Below are positions 24,201-31,786 of a DNA stretch of 64,000 nucleotides, piece by piece. Position numbers and translations under genes: made by a program. Position 1 is the stretch's first letter, and each line of letters starts with the position of its first letter. The stretch comes from Pseudomonas sp. Irchel 3E13 (GTDB lineage Bacteria; Pseudomonadota; Gammaproteobacteria; Pseudomonadales; Pseudomonadaceae): assembly GCF_900187455.1 (NCBI RefSeq), contig NZ_FYDX01000010.1:248001-312000 (forward strand). The letters are read 5' to 3'. Below the pieces are notes generated by a model. The model searched no databases. It was not told where the DNA came from and saw only the letters and a list, made by a program, of their open reading frames with translations.

Positions 24201-27200
24201 CCGCGTATCGAGGTGACCCTCGACACCGGCGGCACCGCCTACGCCGAGTACGTCTCCGGCAGCGGTACCAGCGCGCTAGTGTTCCGCCTGGTGGTCGCCA
24301 GCGGCCAGCAGGACAGCAACGGCATCACCGTCGGCAACAGCATCCAGCTCAACGGCGGCAGCCTGCGCGACCTGGCCGGCAACGACAGCGCCACCGCCTT
24401 CACCCCGGCCAGCAGCAGCGGCATCCTCGTTGATGGCGTGGTACCGACCGTGGCCACCGTCAGCGTTCCTGCCAACGGCAGCTACAAGGCCGGTGACGTG
24501 CTGAGCTTCACGGTCAACGCCAGCGAAGCGGTGTTCGCCAGCGGTTCGCCGCGCCTGGCCCTGGATATCGACGGGGTCACTCGTTACGCCACCCTGGTCC
24601 CGGGTAGCAGCAGCGGGGCGACCCTGGTCTTCCAGTACACCGTGCAGGCGGGTGACAACGATAGCGACGGTATCAGCGTCGGCAGCAACCTCGACCTCAA
24701 CGGCGGCAGCGTCAAGGACGCTGCTGGCAATGACCTGACCCTGGCCCTGAACAGTGTTGGCAGCACCACGGCGGTGCTGGTGGATACCGGCGTACCGAGC
24801 GTGACCGGTGTCACCCGCTCCGGCGGCGCGATCTCCAACGGCAGTTCGGTCAGCTATGACGTGACGTTCAGCGAAGACGTCAGCGGTGTCGATATCAACG
24901 ACTTCAACGTCATCTTCGGCGGGACCGTCACCGGCACCCTGGCCAGCGTCACCCGGATCAACGGCCGCGCCTTCAGTGTCGTGATCGGCAACCTCAGCGG
25001 TGCCGGTACGGTCACGCTGGCACTGAACAACAGCGGTACCGGCATCGTCGATGCGGCCAACAACGAAGTCACGGGCGGCCTGGTCGGCCAGACCTACATC
25101 ATCGACCGCATCGCCCCGACGGTGACCAGCGTCAGCGTGCCGGGCAACGGCACCTACGTCGCCGGGCAGACCCTCGACTTCACCGTCAACCTGACCGAGA
25201 ACACCACCGTCGACACCACCGACGGCATCCCGCGCATCCAGGTAACCCTGGACAACGGCCAGACCGCCTGGGCCAACTATGTGTCCGGCTCCGGCAGCAA
25301 CGCCCTGGTGTTCCGCCTGGACGTCGTCAACGGCCAACTGGACACCAACGGCATCACCCTCGGCAGTGCCATTGACCTTAATGGCGGGATCGTGCGCGAC
25401 GGGGCCGGCAACGATGCCGTCACCACCCTGAACAGCGTCGGCGACACCAGCGGCGTGACGGTGGATGCGGTCGTCCCAGTGGTCGACAGCGTCGGCCTGC
25501 CGGCTGACGGCAGCTACAAGGCTGGCGACGTGCTCAGCTTCACCGTCAACACCAGCGAAGGCGTGGTGGTCGACACCACCAGCGGCACCCCGCGACTGGT
25601 GCTCACCGTGGGCGGCGTGACGCGCTACGCCACCTACACCTCCGGCGCGGCCAATGGCGCCCTGGTCTTCCAGTACACCGTGCAGTCCGGCGACACCGCC
25701 AGCGGCGGCATCGCCGTCAACGGCACCCTGGACCTCAACGGCGGCCATATCAACGACCCGGCCGGCAACGCCCTGAACCTCAACCTCGGCGCCGTCGGCA
25801 ATACCGGCAACGTGCTGGTCGACACCACGCTGCCCTACGCGGCCAACATCGTGCGTGCCGATGCGACGCCGACCAACAGCGCCACGGTCAGCTACACCGT
25901 GACCTTCAGCGAGGTGGTGAACAACGTCGATGCCAGCGACTTCGCGGTGTTCTTCACCGGCACCGCCAACGGCAGCATCGACAACATCAGCAGCGTTGAT
26001 GGCAAGGTCTACACCGTCACCATCGGCAACCTCAGCGGCGCCGGTCTGGTGCGTTTGGACGTCAAGCCAGGCACCGATATCGCCGACGCCGCCGGCAACC
26101 TGGTGGTTGGTGCGCGGGTTGGCGTCAACTACACCATCGACCGGGTCGCGCCAAGCGTGACGGGCGTCGATGTGCCCGCCAACGGCACCTACGTCGCCGG
26201 GCAGAACCTCGACTTCACCGTGCACCTGAGCGAAGCGGCACAACTGGATACCAGCAACGGCTCGCCGCGCCTGGAAGTGCTGCTGGACAACGGCCAGACC
26301 GCCTACGCCGAGTACCTGTCCGGCGCCGGCACCAACGCCCTGGTGTTCCGCCTCACCGTCAGCACCGGTCTGTTGGATACCAACGGCATCACGGTGGGCA
26401 ATGCCATCCAGCTCAACGGCGCGACCTTGCGTGACGCTGTCGGCAACGATGCGCAGTTGGGCCTCAACGGCGTTTCGGCAACCGACGGCGTGCTGGTCGA
26501 TGCCGTGGTCCCGACCGTCACCACCGTTGGCCTGCCGGCGCCGGGCGCCTACAACGCCGGCGACGTGCTGCGCTTCACCGTCAACGTCAGCGAAACGGTC
26601 AATGTCGACACCAGCAGCGGCACTCCGCGTATCGCGCTGAACATCGGCGGCGTGACCCGCTACGCCACCTATGTGTCCGGCAGCGGCAGCAATGCGCTGG
26701 TGTTCGAGTACACCGTCGCGCCGAGCAACAACGCCAGTGGCGGCATAGGCCTGGGCGGTACGCTCGACCTCGACGGTGGGACCGTGCGCGACGCCGCCGG
26801 CAACGCCTTGAACCTGGCGCTGAACACCCCGGGCGTGGCGTCCGGCGTGGTCATCGACACCGTGGCACCGCAGGTCGGCGACATCGTCCGCGTCGACCTC
26901 AGCCCGACCAACAATGGTTCGGTGCGCTACACCGTGACCTTCGACGAGAGTGTGTCCGGCGTCGACAGCGCCGACTTCTCGCTGGCCTTCACCGGTTCGG
27001 CCAGTGGCCGCATCGCTTCGGTGGAGCGGGTCAACGACCGCACCTACACCATCCTGGTGGACAACCTGGCCGGCGCCGGCAACGTGCGCCTGGACCTGAA
27101 TGCCACGGGCACCGGCATCGTCGATGTCGCCGGCAACCCGATTACGGGTGGCCTGCAGGGCGCCATCTACAGCATCGACCGCGTCGCGCCGTCGGTGAGC

Positions 27201-28403
27201 AGCGTGGATGTCCCGGCCAGCGGCACCTACGTCGCCGGCCAGCATCTGGACTTCACCGTGCGCACCGACGAAGCGGTGCTGGTGGACAGCGGCGACGGCA
27301 ATCCGCGTCTGGCGATTACCCTGGACAACGGTCGCGTGGTCTACGCCGACTACGTGTCCGGCTCGAACGGCAATGCCCTGGTGTTCCGCCTGAATGTCAC
27401 CAGCGGCATGTCCGGCAACAGCACCTTCAATGTCGGCTCGGCCATCGACCTCAACGGCGGCAGCATCCGTGACGCCCGTGGCAACGACGTGCAGGCTGGC
27501 CTGAACAACGTCGCCGATACCCGCGGCATCCTCCTCGACGCCAAGGCCCCGCGGCCAACCGGCATCGTGGTGGACGGCCCGGTCCAGCCGGCCGACCGCA
27601 CCCTGAACTTCACCCTGACCTTCGACGAGGCGGTCAGCGGCGTCGATGCCGGCGACTTCAGCGTGGTCGGTACTGGCAGCGCCAGTGGTTCGGTACAGTC
27701 GGTGCAGCAGATCGACGCCAAGACCTATCGCATCACCGTCGGCAACATGAGCGGGGCGGGAGCCCTGGCCCTGAGCCTGAACGCCTTCGGCAGCGGCATC
27801 CGCGACCAGGCCGGCAACGAACTGGCGGTGTCCCTCACAGGGCAGTCGCAGACCATCCAGTCGCAGGACGTCGGCGACCTCAACTACCGGCTCAACCCAC
27901 CGGATACCCTCGTCGCGCCGCAGGTAGCGGTGGTGCAGCCGCAAGTCCCGGGCTTCGTCGTCAACGAGGCGGTGTCGCCATTGGCGGCGCCGGCCTTGTT
28001 CGAAATACGCACCGTCGGCGGTAGCCTGCAGCCGCTGGGCACCATCTTCCTCGGCAACGGCAGCAGCGCGCCGAGCTTCATCGCCCAGGTCTTCGCCAGC
28101 AGCGACGCCGGTATCGGCGGCGGCCAGGGCGGATTCCTCGGCTTTGGCGGCGGCGATGGCGGGGTGTTCGGCAGCAGTACCTTCGCCAACATCTTTGGTC
28201 GCGATGTGCCGGGTGTCAGCGAAATGAACATATTCAATGGCAGCCAGTGGCGCCAGAGCGACCTCAACCAGGGGCTGCGCGGGGTGTTCGGGGCACCGAC
28301 CCTCGGCCAGCAACTGCATCACATCAATGAAACCGACCAGCGCCAGGTGCGCGAGTTGGCCATAGCCCTGGCTCAGCCGGCGCAGATCGGGAAGCGGGCA
28401 TGA
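18273..28403 (+). CDS. Giant LEPR/DUF4347 surface protein with FG-GAP, cadherin-like and Ig-like repeats
   Basis: This 3376-residue protein lacks a Sec signal peptide. It starts with a short basic segment and a LEPRIMFDAS motif (29-38), as in LEPR-motif giant proteins. A DUF4347 domain follows (about 85-245: HLLSHGADGTVQVG, LMLYGCRVGD). Six FG-GAP-like calcium-binding units (VGDFDGDGDTDILYQ, about 264-560) come next, then an SbsA-type Ig-like domain. Seven VNDAP/VNDSP cadherin-like junctions (about 840-1800) and twelve Ig-like units (about 1815-3200) follow. A unique C-terminal domain (SEMNIFNGSQWRQSDLNQGLRGVFG) ends the protein, with no RTX nonapeptides. It is probably a cell-surface or released adhesin exported by the flanking HlyD/M50/TolC genes. 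The stop overlaps an upstream candidate start of the TolC gene. Confidence 0.88.
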   Translation: MKFIERFSRKSASQPHSVDPGAAPLLMALEPRIMFDASVAVVAQDAAQAAAEPAKDSTSADNTSQAAASADTRASTSDNAQRHEVVFVDSQVGNAAGLIAGLPANAEVVVLDPSKDGLQQMADYLKGREGLDAIHLLSHGADGTVQVGNVWLAESNLAQHQAALESIGAALKADGDLMLYGCRVGDSSKGQAFIDDLASITGADVAASSDDTGAAALGGNWTLERSSGVIETATLTVDAYDGLLVTTWSTGNAPLGSSTIGAAGRVVVGDFDGDGDTDILYQTGANGSVWAYSRSNGNGTFTQLALAQSPFAGLALPDHTNSNYFVGDFDGDGDIDVLVGVNGTTGMFLRNDNGVFSSQSSASFPQPAVGSRMVVGDFDNDGDTDILYQTGGSGSAWAYARSEGGGNFTILTQATSPFAGLTLPDHGGNNYYVADFDGDGDLDILAAVSGATGTFLRNNGSSFSSGSTTTFPAAAANGRLLVGDFDGDGDADILYQTGANGTAFQYARSNGDGTFTLLTLANSPLAGLTLVDHTGANYRVGDFDGDGDLDIFSATNSSSGNFYVQNGSPPEVTASTPSDNATGVSRTANIVLTFSESVTKGTGNLYIVRTSDNVIVETIPVGSTQIVGSGTTWTIDPSITLAAGTSYALRADAKTFVDADGIVFKGIQNNTTLNFATAANAAPVIANLNGDSVSYTEGSTGTRLDASGNATVTDADTTLFTGGTVTASITSNGVSGEDVLFVFNEGTGPTQISVSSSNISYGGVQIGTFTGGTAGSPLVITLNGAADATAVTALVRNLTYRNTNDADIATPARTVQVTISDGTGATSAAALVTVGINAVNDAPTLTATGANPTFTENGTAAILFSGTTISTIEAGQTITGLIMQVSNLADGSLEKLVIDGTTVNLTDLTSVTTGTNGLSVSVAVSGSTATVTVTHAGISTALAQTIVNNIAYRNDSDSPQGVSRTATLTAVRDSGGVANGGTEIGVLSIASVVTLVSVNDAPTLAGGPYVLPGTNEDTTSTGTSIATMLAGLTYGDLDTGAQKGIAVTAVSGSGSWQYSTNGVTGWTNFGTVSTGASLLLAQTTYVRFVPGGANGETATLTFRAWDQTSGLASSSAVPRTADTSVTGGSTAFSSGTASASLTVTDVNDAPVLTPAAPTLPGLTDGSINNSGVLVGSLYGANYTDVDTGALKGIAITSLNSGNGTWQYSLDGTTWSNVGTVSASSALLLRASDHVRFVPDGINGTSASVTFRAWDQTGASAGQQGTKADASIAGGTTAFSTALDTASVTVTAVNDAPTMTSSSGTVSWVEGNNTTSTPVVIDSGVTIADPDGPDLSQATVIVSNHYVGQDQLGFINNPATMGNIIGSWDATTGVLTLTSVGNQASLAQWQAALRSVTYTNLSENPTTTTRNIEFQVTDGGGLAASAVTRSVTLTAVNDSPIITAPSNTQVVEDIASVINLISISDVDSSNAIVTLSVASGTLNANSGSGVTVGGTSSALTLTGTITDINSFIASNKLSFTTAANATANVTLTISVDTGSASTTSTTMTLTVNPVNDAPVATVPPSIGVVEDVPGALTGISFSDVDAGSASVTATFSVPSGTLIATSGSGVTVLGSGTGALTLSGSLSDINAFIAASAVKFQTALNSTSTVTLTVSINDNGNTGGSAQTDSKTVSLVVDAVNDAPVNTVPGSQSVPQDSVLTFSTGNGNAIVVSDVDLGGNQIDVTLTATNGLITLSTQSGLGLLVGTGTGDATVRFVGSLAAVNAALDGLTFTPTAGYNGVAALQIHTTDNGSVGTGGAQTDTDVIAITVAPLNPNVTNVSVVQPDRAYKVGEQLTITVTFDMNVIVANGIPTLLLETGLIDRLATYVSGSGSNTLSFSYTVQAGDVSADLNYNSTSALQLNAATIQSVHSDNATLTLPALNGNASIAGQKAIVIDGVVPTISNVASPADGTYILGQNLDFTVNFSENVVVDASGGTPRIEVTLDTGGTAYAEYVSGSGTSALVFRLVVASGQQDSNGITVGNSIQLNGGSLRDLAGNDSATAFTPASSSGILVDGVVPTVATVSVPANGSYKAGDVLSFTVNASEAVFASGSPRLALDIDGVTRYATLVPGSSSGATLVFQYTVQAGDNDSDGISVGSNLDLNGGSVKDAAGNDLTLALNSVGSTTAVLVDTGVPSVTGVTRSGGAISNGSSVSYDVTFSEDVSGVDINDFNVIFGGTVTGTLASVTRINGRAFSVVIGNLSGAGTVTLALNNSGTGIVDAANNEVTGGLVGQTYIIDRIAPTVTSVSVPGNGTYVAGQTLDFTVNLTENTTVDTTDGIPRIQVTLDNGQTAWANYVSGSGSNALVFRLDVVNGQLDTNGITLGSAIDLNGGIVRDGAGNDAVTTLNSVGDTSGVTVDAVVPVVDSVGLPADGSYKAGDVLSFTVNTSEGVVVDTTSGTPRLVLTVGGVTRYATYTSGAANGALVFQYTVQSGDTASGGIAVNGTLDLNGGHINDPAGNALNLNLGAVGNTGNVLVDTTLPYAANIVRADATPTNSATVSYTVTFSEVVNNVDASDFAVFFTGTANGSIDNISSVDGKVYTVTIGNLSGAGLVRLDVKPGTDIADAAGNLVVGARVGVNYTIDRVAPSVTGVDVPANGTYVAGQNLDFTVHLSEAAQLDTSNGSPRLEVLLDNGQTAYAEYLSGAGTNALVFRLTVSTGLLDTNGITVGNAIQLNGATLRDAVGNDAQLGLNGVSATDGVLVDAVVPTVTTVGLPAPGAYNAGDVLRFTVNVSETVNVDTSSGTPRIALNIGGVTRYATYVSGSGSNALVFEYTVAPSNNASGGIGLGGTLDLDGGTVRDAAGNALNLALNTPGVASGVVIDTVAPQVGDIVRVDLSPTNNGSVRYTVTFDESVSGVDSADFSLAFTGSASGRIASVERVNDRTYTILVDNLAGAGNVRLDLNATGTGIVDVAGNPITGGLQGAIYSIDRVAPSVSSVDVPASGTYVAGQHLDFTVRTDEAVLVDSGDGNPRLAITLDNGRVVYADYVSGSNGNALVFRLNVTSGMSGNSTFNVGSAIDLNGGSIRDARGNDVQAGLNNVADTRGILLDAKAPRPTGIVVDGPVQPADRTLNFTLTFDEAVSGVDAGDFSVVGTGSASGSVQSVQQIDAKTYRITVGNMSGAGALALSLNAFGSGIRDQAGNELAVSLTGQSQTIQSQDVGDLNYRLNPPDTLVAPQVAVVQPQVPGFVVNEAVSPLAAPALFEIRTVGGSLQPLGTIFLGNGSSAPSFIAQVFASSDAGIGGGQGGFLGFGGGDGGVFGSSTFANIFGRDVPGVSEMNIFNGSQWRQSDLNQGLRGVFGAPTLGQQLHHINETDQRQVRELAIALAQPAQIGKRA
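24085..27540 (+). repeat. Ig-like superrepeat with ~1035-bp period
   Basis: Three related Ig-like domain types recur in order. Type A carries GTYVAGQ-LDFTVN, type B carries GSYKAGDVLSFTVN, and type C carries SVSYTVTFSE-V--VD. Type A copies begin near 24085, 25113, 26148 and 27186, so the period is 1028-1038 bp. The last round lacks the type B unit and goes directly to a type C-like unit. The regularity indicates growth by duplication of a three-domain block. Confidence 0.8.
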
Positions 28404-28453
28404 CGTACAGCACACACTTGCGAAATAAAGCCGTACCAGGGGGCGGCCCAAGG

Positions 28454-29929
28454 ATGAAAAAAAGCCAGAAATTGTTCGGTGCCAGCTTGCTGGCGCTGGC
28501 CATCAGCGGTTGCGCTGTCACCAGCCAGCCAATCGACCGCAGTGCCAGCGAGGAACGTGCACGCACCGACCTGGCGACCATGTTCAAGGACCAGGAACCG
28601 CTCAACGGCCCGCTGACCCTGCACCAGGCCATGGCCCGCGCGGTGAAATACAACCTCGAAGCGCGCCTGAAAGTGATGGAAGAAGCGCTGTCCAAGCGCC
28701 AGGTCGACCTGGCGCGCTTCGACATGCTGCCGCGCATGGCCGTGGCGGCCGGTTACGCAGGCCGCAACAACACCAGCGCCTCCAGCAGCCAGAGCGTCCG
28801 CACCGGCACCCAATCCCTGGAACCGTCGACCTCCCAGGACCGTGACCGCGAAGTGGCGGACCTGACCATGGTCTGGAACGTCCTGGACTTCGGTGTCAGC
28901 TACGTCAGCGCCAAGCAGCAGGCCGATCAGCGTCTGATCCTCGAAGAACGCCGGCGCAAAGTGATCCACACCATCACCCAGGACGTACGTTCGGCGTACT
29001 GGCGTGCGGTGGCGGCCCAGCGCCTGCTGACCCAGATCGACGGCCTGATGGCGCGTATCCACGAAGCCCGCACCAACAGCCAACACATGGCGGCCCAGCG
29101 GGTCGGTGATCCGGTGCAGTCGCTCAGCTACCAGCGCGCGCTGATCGAAGCAACGCGCCAACTGGAAGAGCAGCGCCGCGCGTTGTCGCTGGCCAAGACC
29201 GAGCTGGCGGCGCTGGTCAACCTGCCGCTGAACACCAACTTCGCCCTGGCGCCGGAAGAGGGCTATGTGGTGCCGGAGTTCAAGGCTGACTTCGCCCAGT
29301 TGGAGCAGAAGGCCCTGGCCAACCGCCCGGAACTGCGCGAGCAGGACTATCAGGCGCGCATCAGCGCCGCGGAAACCCGCAAGGCCATGCTGCGCCTGCT
29401 GCCGGGCCTGGAATTCTCGGTTGGCGGTCATTACGACAGCAACTCCTTCCTGGTCAACCAGAGCTGGGCGGACTACGGCGTCAAGGTGACCTGGAACCTG
29501 TTCAACGTGCTCTCGGCGCCGGCGGCGATCAAGGTCGCCGAAGCGGGTGAAGACGTTGCCGCGGCCCGTCGTCAGGCGATGTCGATGGCGGTACTGGCGC
29601 AGTTGTACGTGGCCCGCGCCAACTACAGCGAAGCCGTGCGCCAGTTCCACACCAGCGAAGAGCTGGCGACCCTCGACGGACAGATCGCCGAACAACTGCG
29701 CAACCGCTTCCAGACGCAGAACATCGGTGAACTGGAACTGATCCAGGGCGAACTGAACAACCTGCAGACCCAGCTCAAGCGCGACCTGTCCTACGCAGAG
29801 CTGCGCAATGCCTACGCGCAGTTGTACGTCAGCTCCGGCACCGACCTGCTGCCGGACAGCCTGCCGGACAACAACCTGCAGACGATTGCCACGGCGCTGC
29901 AGAACGGCGAGGCGAACTGGAACCATTGA
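28454..29929 (+). CDS. TolC-family outer-membrane channel lipoprotein
   Basis: The protein has 491 residues from the ATG at 28454, which gives a compact lipoprotein signal with lipobox LAISGC. Two TolC-type halves follow, each with long amphipathic helices (QKMEEALSKRQ-like and QGELNNLQTQLKRDLSYAELRNAYAQLY) and short beta segments. An ATG at 28400 overlaps the stop of the giant gene as ATGA and has GGGAAG upstream. It would add 18 residues before the signal, so initiation there with coupling is also possible. It would form the outer-membrane exit duct for the giant protein with the HlyD-like proteins encoded upstream. Confidence 0.88.
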   Translation: MKKSQKLFGASLLALAISGCAVTSQPIDRSASEERARTDLATMFKDQEPLNGPLTLHQAMARAVKYNLEARLKVMEEALSKRQVDLARFDMLPRMAVAAGYAGRNNTSASSSQSVRTGTQSLEPSTSQDRDREVADLTMVWNVLDFGVSYVSAKQQADQRLILEERRRKVIHTITQDVRSAYWRAVAAQRLLTQIDGLMARIHEARTNSQHMAAQRVGDPVQSLSYQRALIEATRQLEEQRRALSLAKTELAALVNLPLNTNFALAPEEGYVVPEFKADFAQLEQKALANRPELREQDYQARISAAETRKAMLRLLPGLEFSVGGHYDSNSFLVNQSWADYGVKVTWNLFNVLSAPAAIKVAEAGEDVAAARRQAMSMAVLAQLYVARANYSEAVRQFHTSEELATLDGQIAEQLRNRFQTQNIGELELIQGELNNLQTQLKRDLSYAELRNAYAQLYVSSGTDLLPDSLPDNNLQTIATALQNGEANWNH

Positions 29930-29955
29930 TGGCTCCGGGGGCTGCTTTGCGGCCC

Positions 29956-30011
29956 TTCGCGAGCAAGCTCGCTCCTACATAATTACTTGTAGGAGCGAGC
30001 TTGCTCGCGAA
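29956..30011. repeat. Inverted REP-type repeat pair 1
   Basis: TTCGCGAGCAAGCTCGCTCC plus TACA (29956-29979) faces its exact reverse complement (29988-30011) across 8 bases. This is the Pseudomonas REP sequence in a REPIN-like inverted pair. It lies 27 bases after the TolC gene and may also act as a transcript end. The rest of this 285-base gap, up to the TerC-family gene, shows no coding sequence. Confidence 0.88.
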
Positions 30012-30214
30012 CGGCGGCAGAGCGGCCCTGAATTTGCCGCCACAGATTGAAATACTTTCCCTGTGTAGTAAAACGCCGCTACAACTGTAGGATCAACGTC
30101 CCTTTTTTGATCTCAGGTTGATATGACAGCGTTCTCGGAGCCCCCCAGTAGCAGGCCTTTCCGGCCTTCCTTTCTTCACCGTCCTTGCGACGCTTCCTGC
30201 ATGAGTGCCCAAAC

Positions 30215-31786
30215 ATGGAATGGCTAGCCGATCCCACCGCGTGGCTGGGACTGGCCACGCTGATCGTCCTTGAACTGGTTCTGGGCATCGACAACCTCGT
30301 CTTTATCGCCATCCTCGCCGACAAACTGCCGCCCCATCAGCGCGACCGCGCGCGGGTGATCGGTCTGTCGCTGGCGCTGATCATGCGCCTGGGCCTGCTG
30401 GCCTCGATCTCGTGGATGGTGACGCTCACCGCGCCGCTGTTCGAGGTGTTCGACAAATCCTTCTCCGGCCGCGACCTGATCATGCTGTTCGGCGGTGTGT
30501 TCCTGCTGTTCAAGGCCACCATGGAATTGCACGAGCGCCTGGAAGGCCATGTGGTGCAAGCCAACGGCCCGGTCCGGCATTCGGCGTTCTGGCCGATCGT
30601 GGCGCAGATCGTGGTGCTCGACGCGGTGTTCTCCCTCGACGCGGTGATTACCGCGGTCGGCATGGTCGAACACCTGTCAATCATGATGATCGCGGTGATT
30701 TTCTCGATCGGCATCATGATCGTCGCCAGCAAGCCGTTGACCCGCTTCGTCAACGCCCACCCGACGGTGATCATGCTGTGCCTGGGCTTCCTGATGATGA
30801 TCGGCTTCAGCCTCACCGCCGAAGGCCTGGGCTTCCACATTCCGAAGGGCTACCTGTACGCGGCGATCGGTTTCTCGATCCTCATCGAGCTGTTCAACCA
30901 GTTGGCCCGGGCCCGCCGCAAACGCAGCCTGCAGGAACACCGGCCGCTGCGTGAGCGCACCGCCCATGCCGTGCTGCGCCTGCTGGGCGGACGCCGGGTC
31001 GAGGCCGACGAGGTCGGTGAAGAAATCGCCGACCTGGTGGGCGACGGCGAGGAACAGGTGCTGTTCGACCGCCGCGAGCGGGTGATGATCAGCGGTGTGT
31101 TGAACCTCGCCGAGCGACCGATCAAGACGGTGATGACGGTGCGCGCCGAAGTCGATGCCATCGACCTGGCGCAGCCGCCCGAGGTGATCCGCAACGCGCT
31201 GATCAACTCGTCGTACTCGCGCCTGCCGCTGATTCGTGGCGGCCGCATCGAGGAACCGCTGGGCTACGTGCACAAGAAGGAGCTGCTCAAGGCCATGCTC
31301 GCGGGCGAGCAACCCGACCTGGAGCAACTGATGCGGGCGCCGCTGAACCTGCTGGAGAGTTTCAGCATCCTCAACGCGCTGGAGCAGATGCGCGCCGAGT
31401 CGACGCACATCGCCTTCGTGGTCAACGAATTCGGTGATTTCACCGGCGTGTTGACCATGACCGACATTCTTGAGTCGATCGCCGGCGAGTTGCCTGACGC
31501 CAGTGAAGTGGAAGGCCCTGGCATCGTCGCCGACCAGGAGGGTTACTTGGTCAGCGGTGCGCTGAACCTGCGCCAGATCCAGGCGCAGATCGGTTTTGCC
31601 GCCAGGCCGACCGACGACTACCAGACCCTCGCCGGGCTGGTGATGAGCCTGCTCGATCGCCTGCCGAGGGTGGGCGACCAGTTGGCCTGGAACGACTGGC
31701 GGATGACGGTAGTGGAGGTCGAGGAACGGCGGGTGCGGCAGGTCCGCCTTACACCGGCCGGCGCCGCTGACGGAGCAGGTGCCTGA
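30215..31786 (+). CDS. TerC-family membrane protein with CBS pair and CorC/HlyC domain
   Basis: This 523-residue protein has an N-terminal TerC-like integral membrane domain (LELVLGIDNLVFIAILADKLP and VVLDAVFSLDAVITAVGM, each with the family's conserved acidic residue). A CBS-domain pair follows (MTVRAEVDAIDLAQPPE, FVVNEFGDFTGVLTMTDILE), then a C-terminal CorC_HlyC domain (GYLVSGALNLRQI). The architecture matches YegH/YoaE-type inner-membrane proteins. TerC relatives are implicated in metal (manganese) export or protection of secreted metalloproteins, but this fusion is not well characterised. The ATG at 30215 starts the conserved MEWLADP sequence. The 3' end overlaps convergent rarD. Confidence 0.88.
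   Translation: MEWLADPTAWLGLATLIVLELVLGIDNLVFIAILADKLPPHQRDRARVIGLSLALIMRLGLLASISWMVTLTAPLFEVFDKSFSGRDLIMLFGGVFLLFKATMELHERLEGHVVQANGPVRHSAFWPIVAQIVVLDAVFSLDAVITAVGMVEHLSIMMIAVIFSIGIMIVASKPLTRFVNAHPTVIMLCLGFLMMIGFSLTAEGLGFHIPKGYLYAAIGFSILIELFNQLARARRKRSLQEHRPLRERTAHAVLRLLGGRRVEADEVGEEIADLVGDGEEQVLFDRRERVMISGVLNLAERPIKTVMTVRAEVDAIDLAQPPEVIRNALINSSYSRLPLIRGGRIEEPLGYVHKKELLKAMLAGEQPDLEQLMRAPLNLLESFSILNALEQMRAESTHIAFVVNEFGDFTGVLTMTDILESIAGELPDASEVEGPGIVADQEGYLVSGALNLRQIQAQIGFAARPTDDYQTLAGLVMSLLDRLPRVGDQLAWNDWRMTVVEVEERRVRQVRLTPAGAADGAGA

Noticed and set aside
24276..28451. A 1391-codon open frame antisense to the giant surface protein
   Set aside because: It is a by-product of high GC and the repeated Asp/Gly/Thr codons of the sense gene. 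The translation is a low-complexity Val/Asp/Ala/His/Arg mix with no domain pattern, and the sense frame has clear domains.
30012..30214. yybP-ykoY-type manganese riboswitch upstream of the TerC-family gene
   Set aside because: I looked because TerC homologues can be controlled this way, but I could not identify the conserved loops. Only a short GGCC hairpin is visible.
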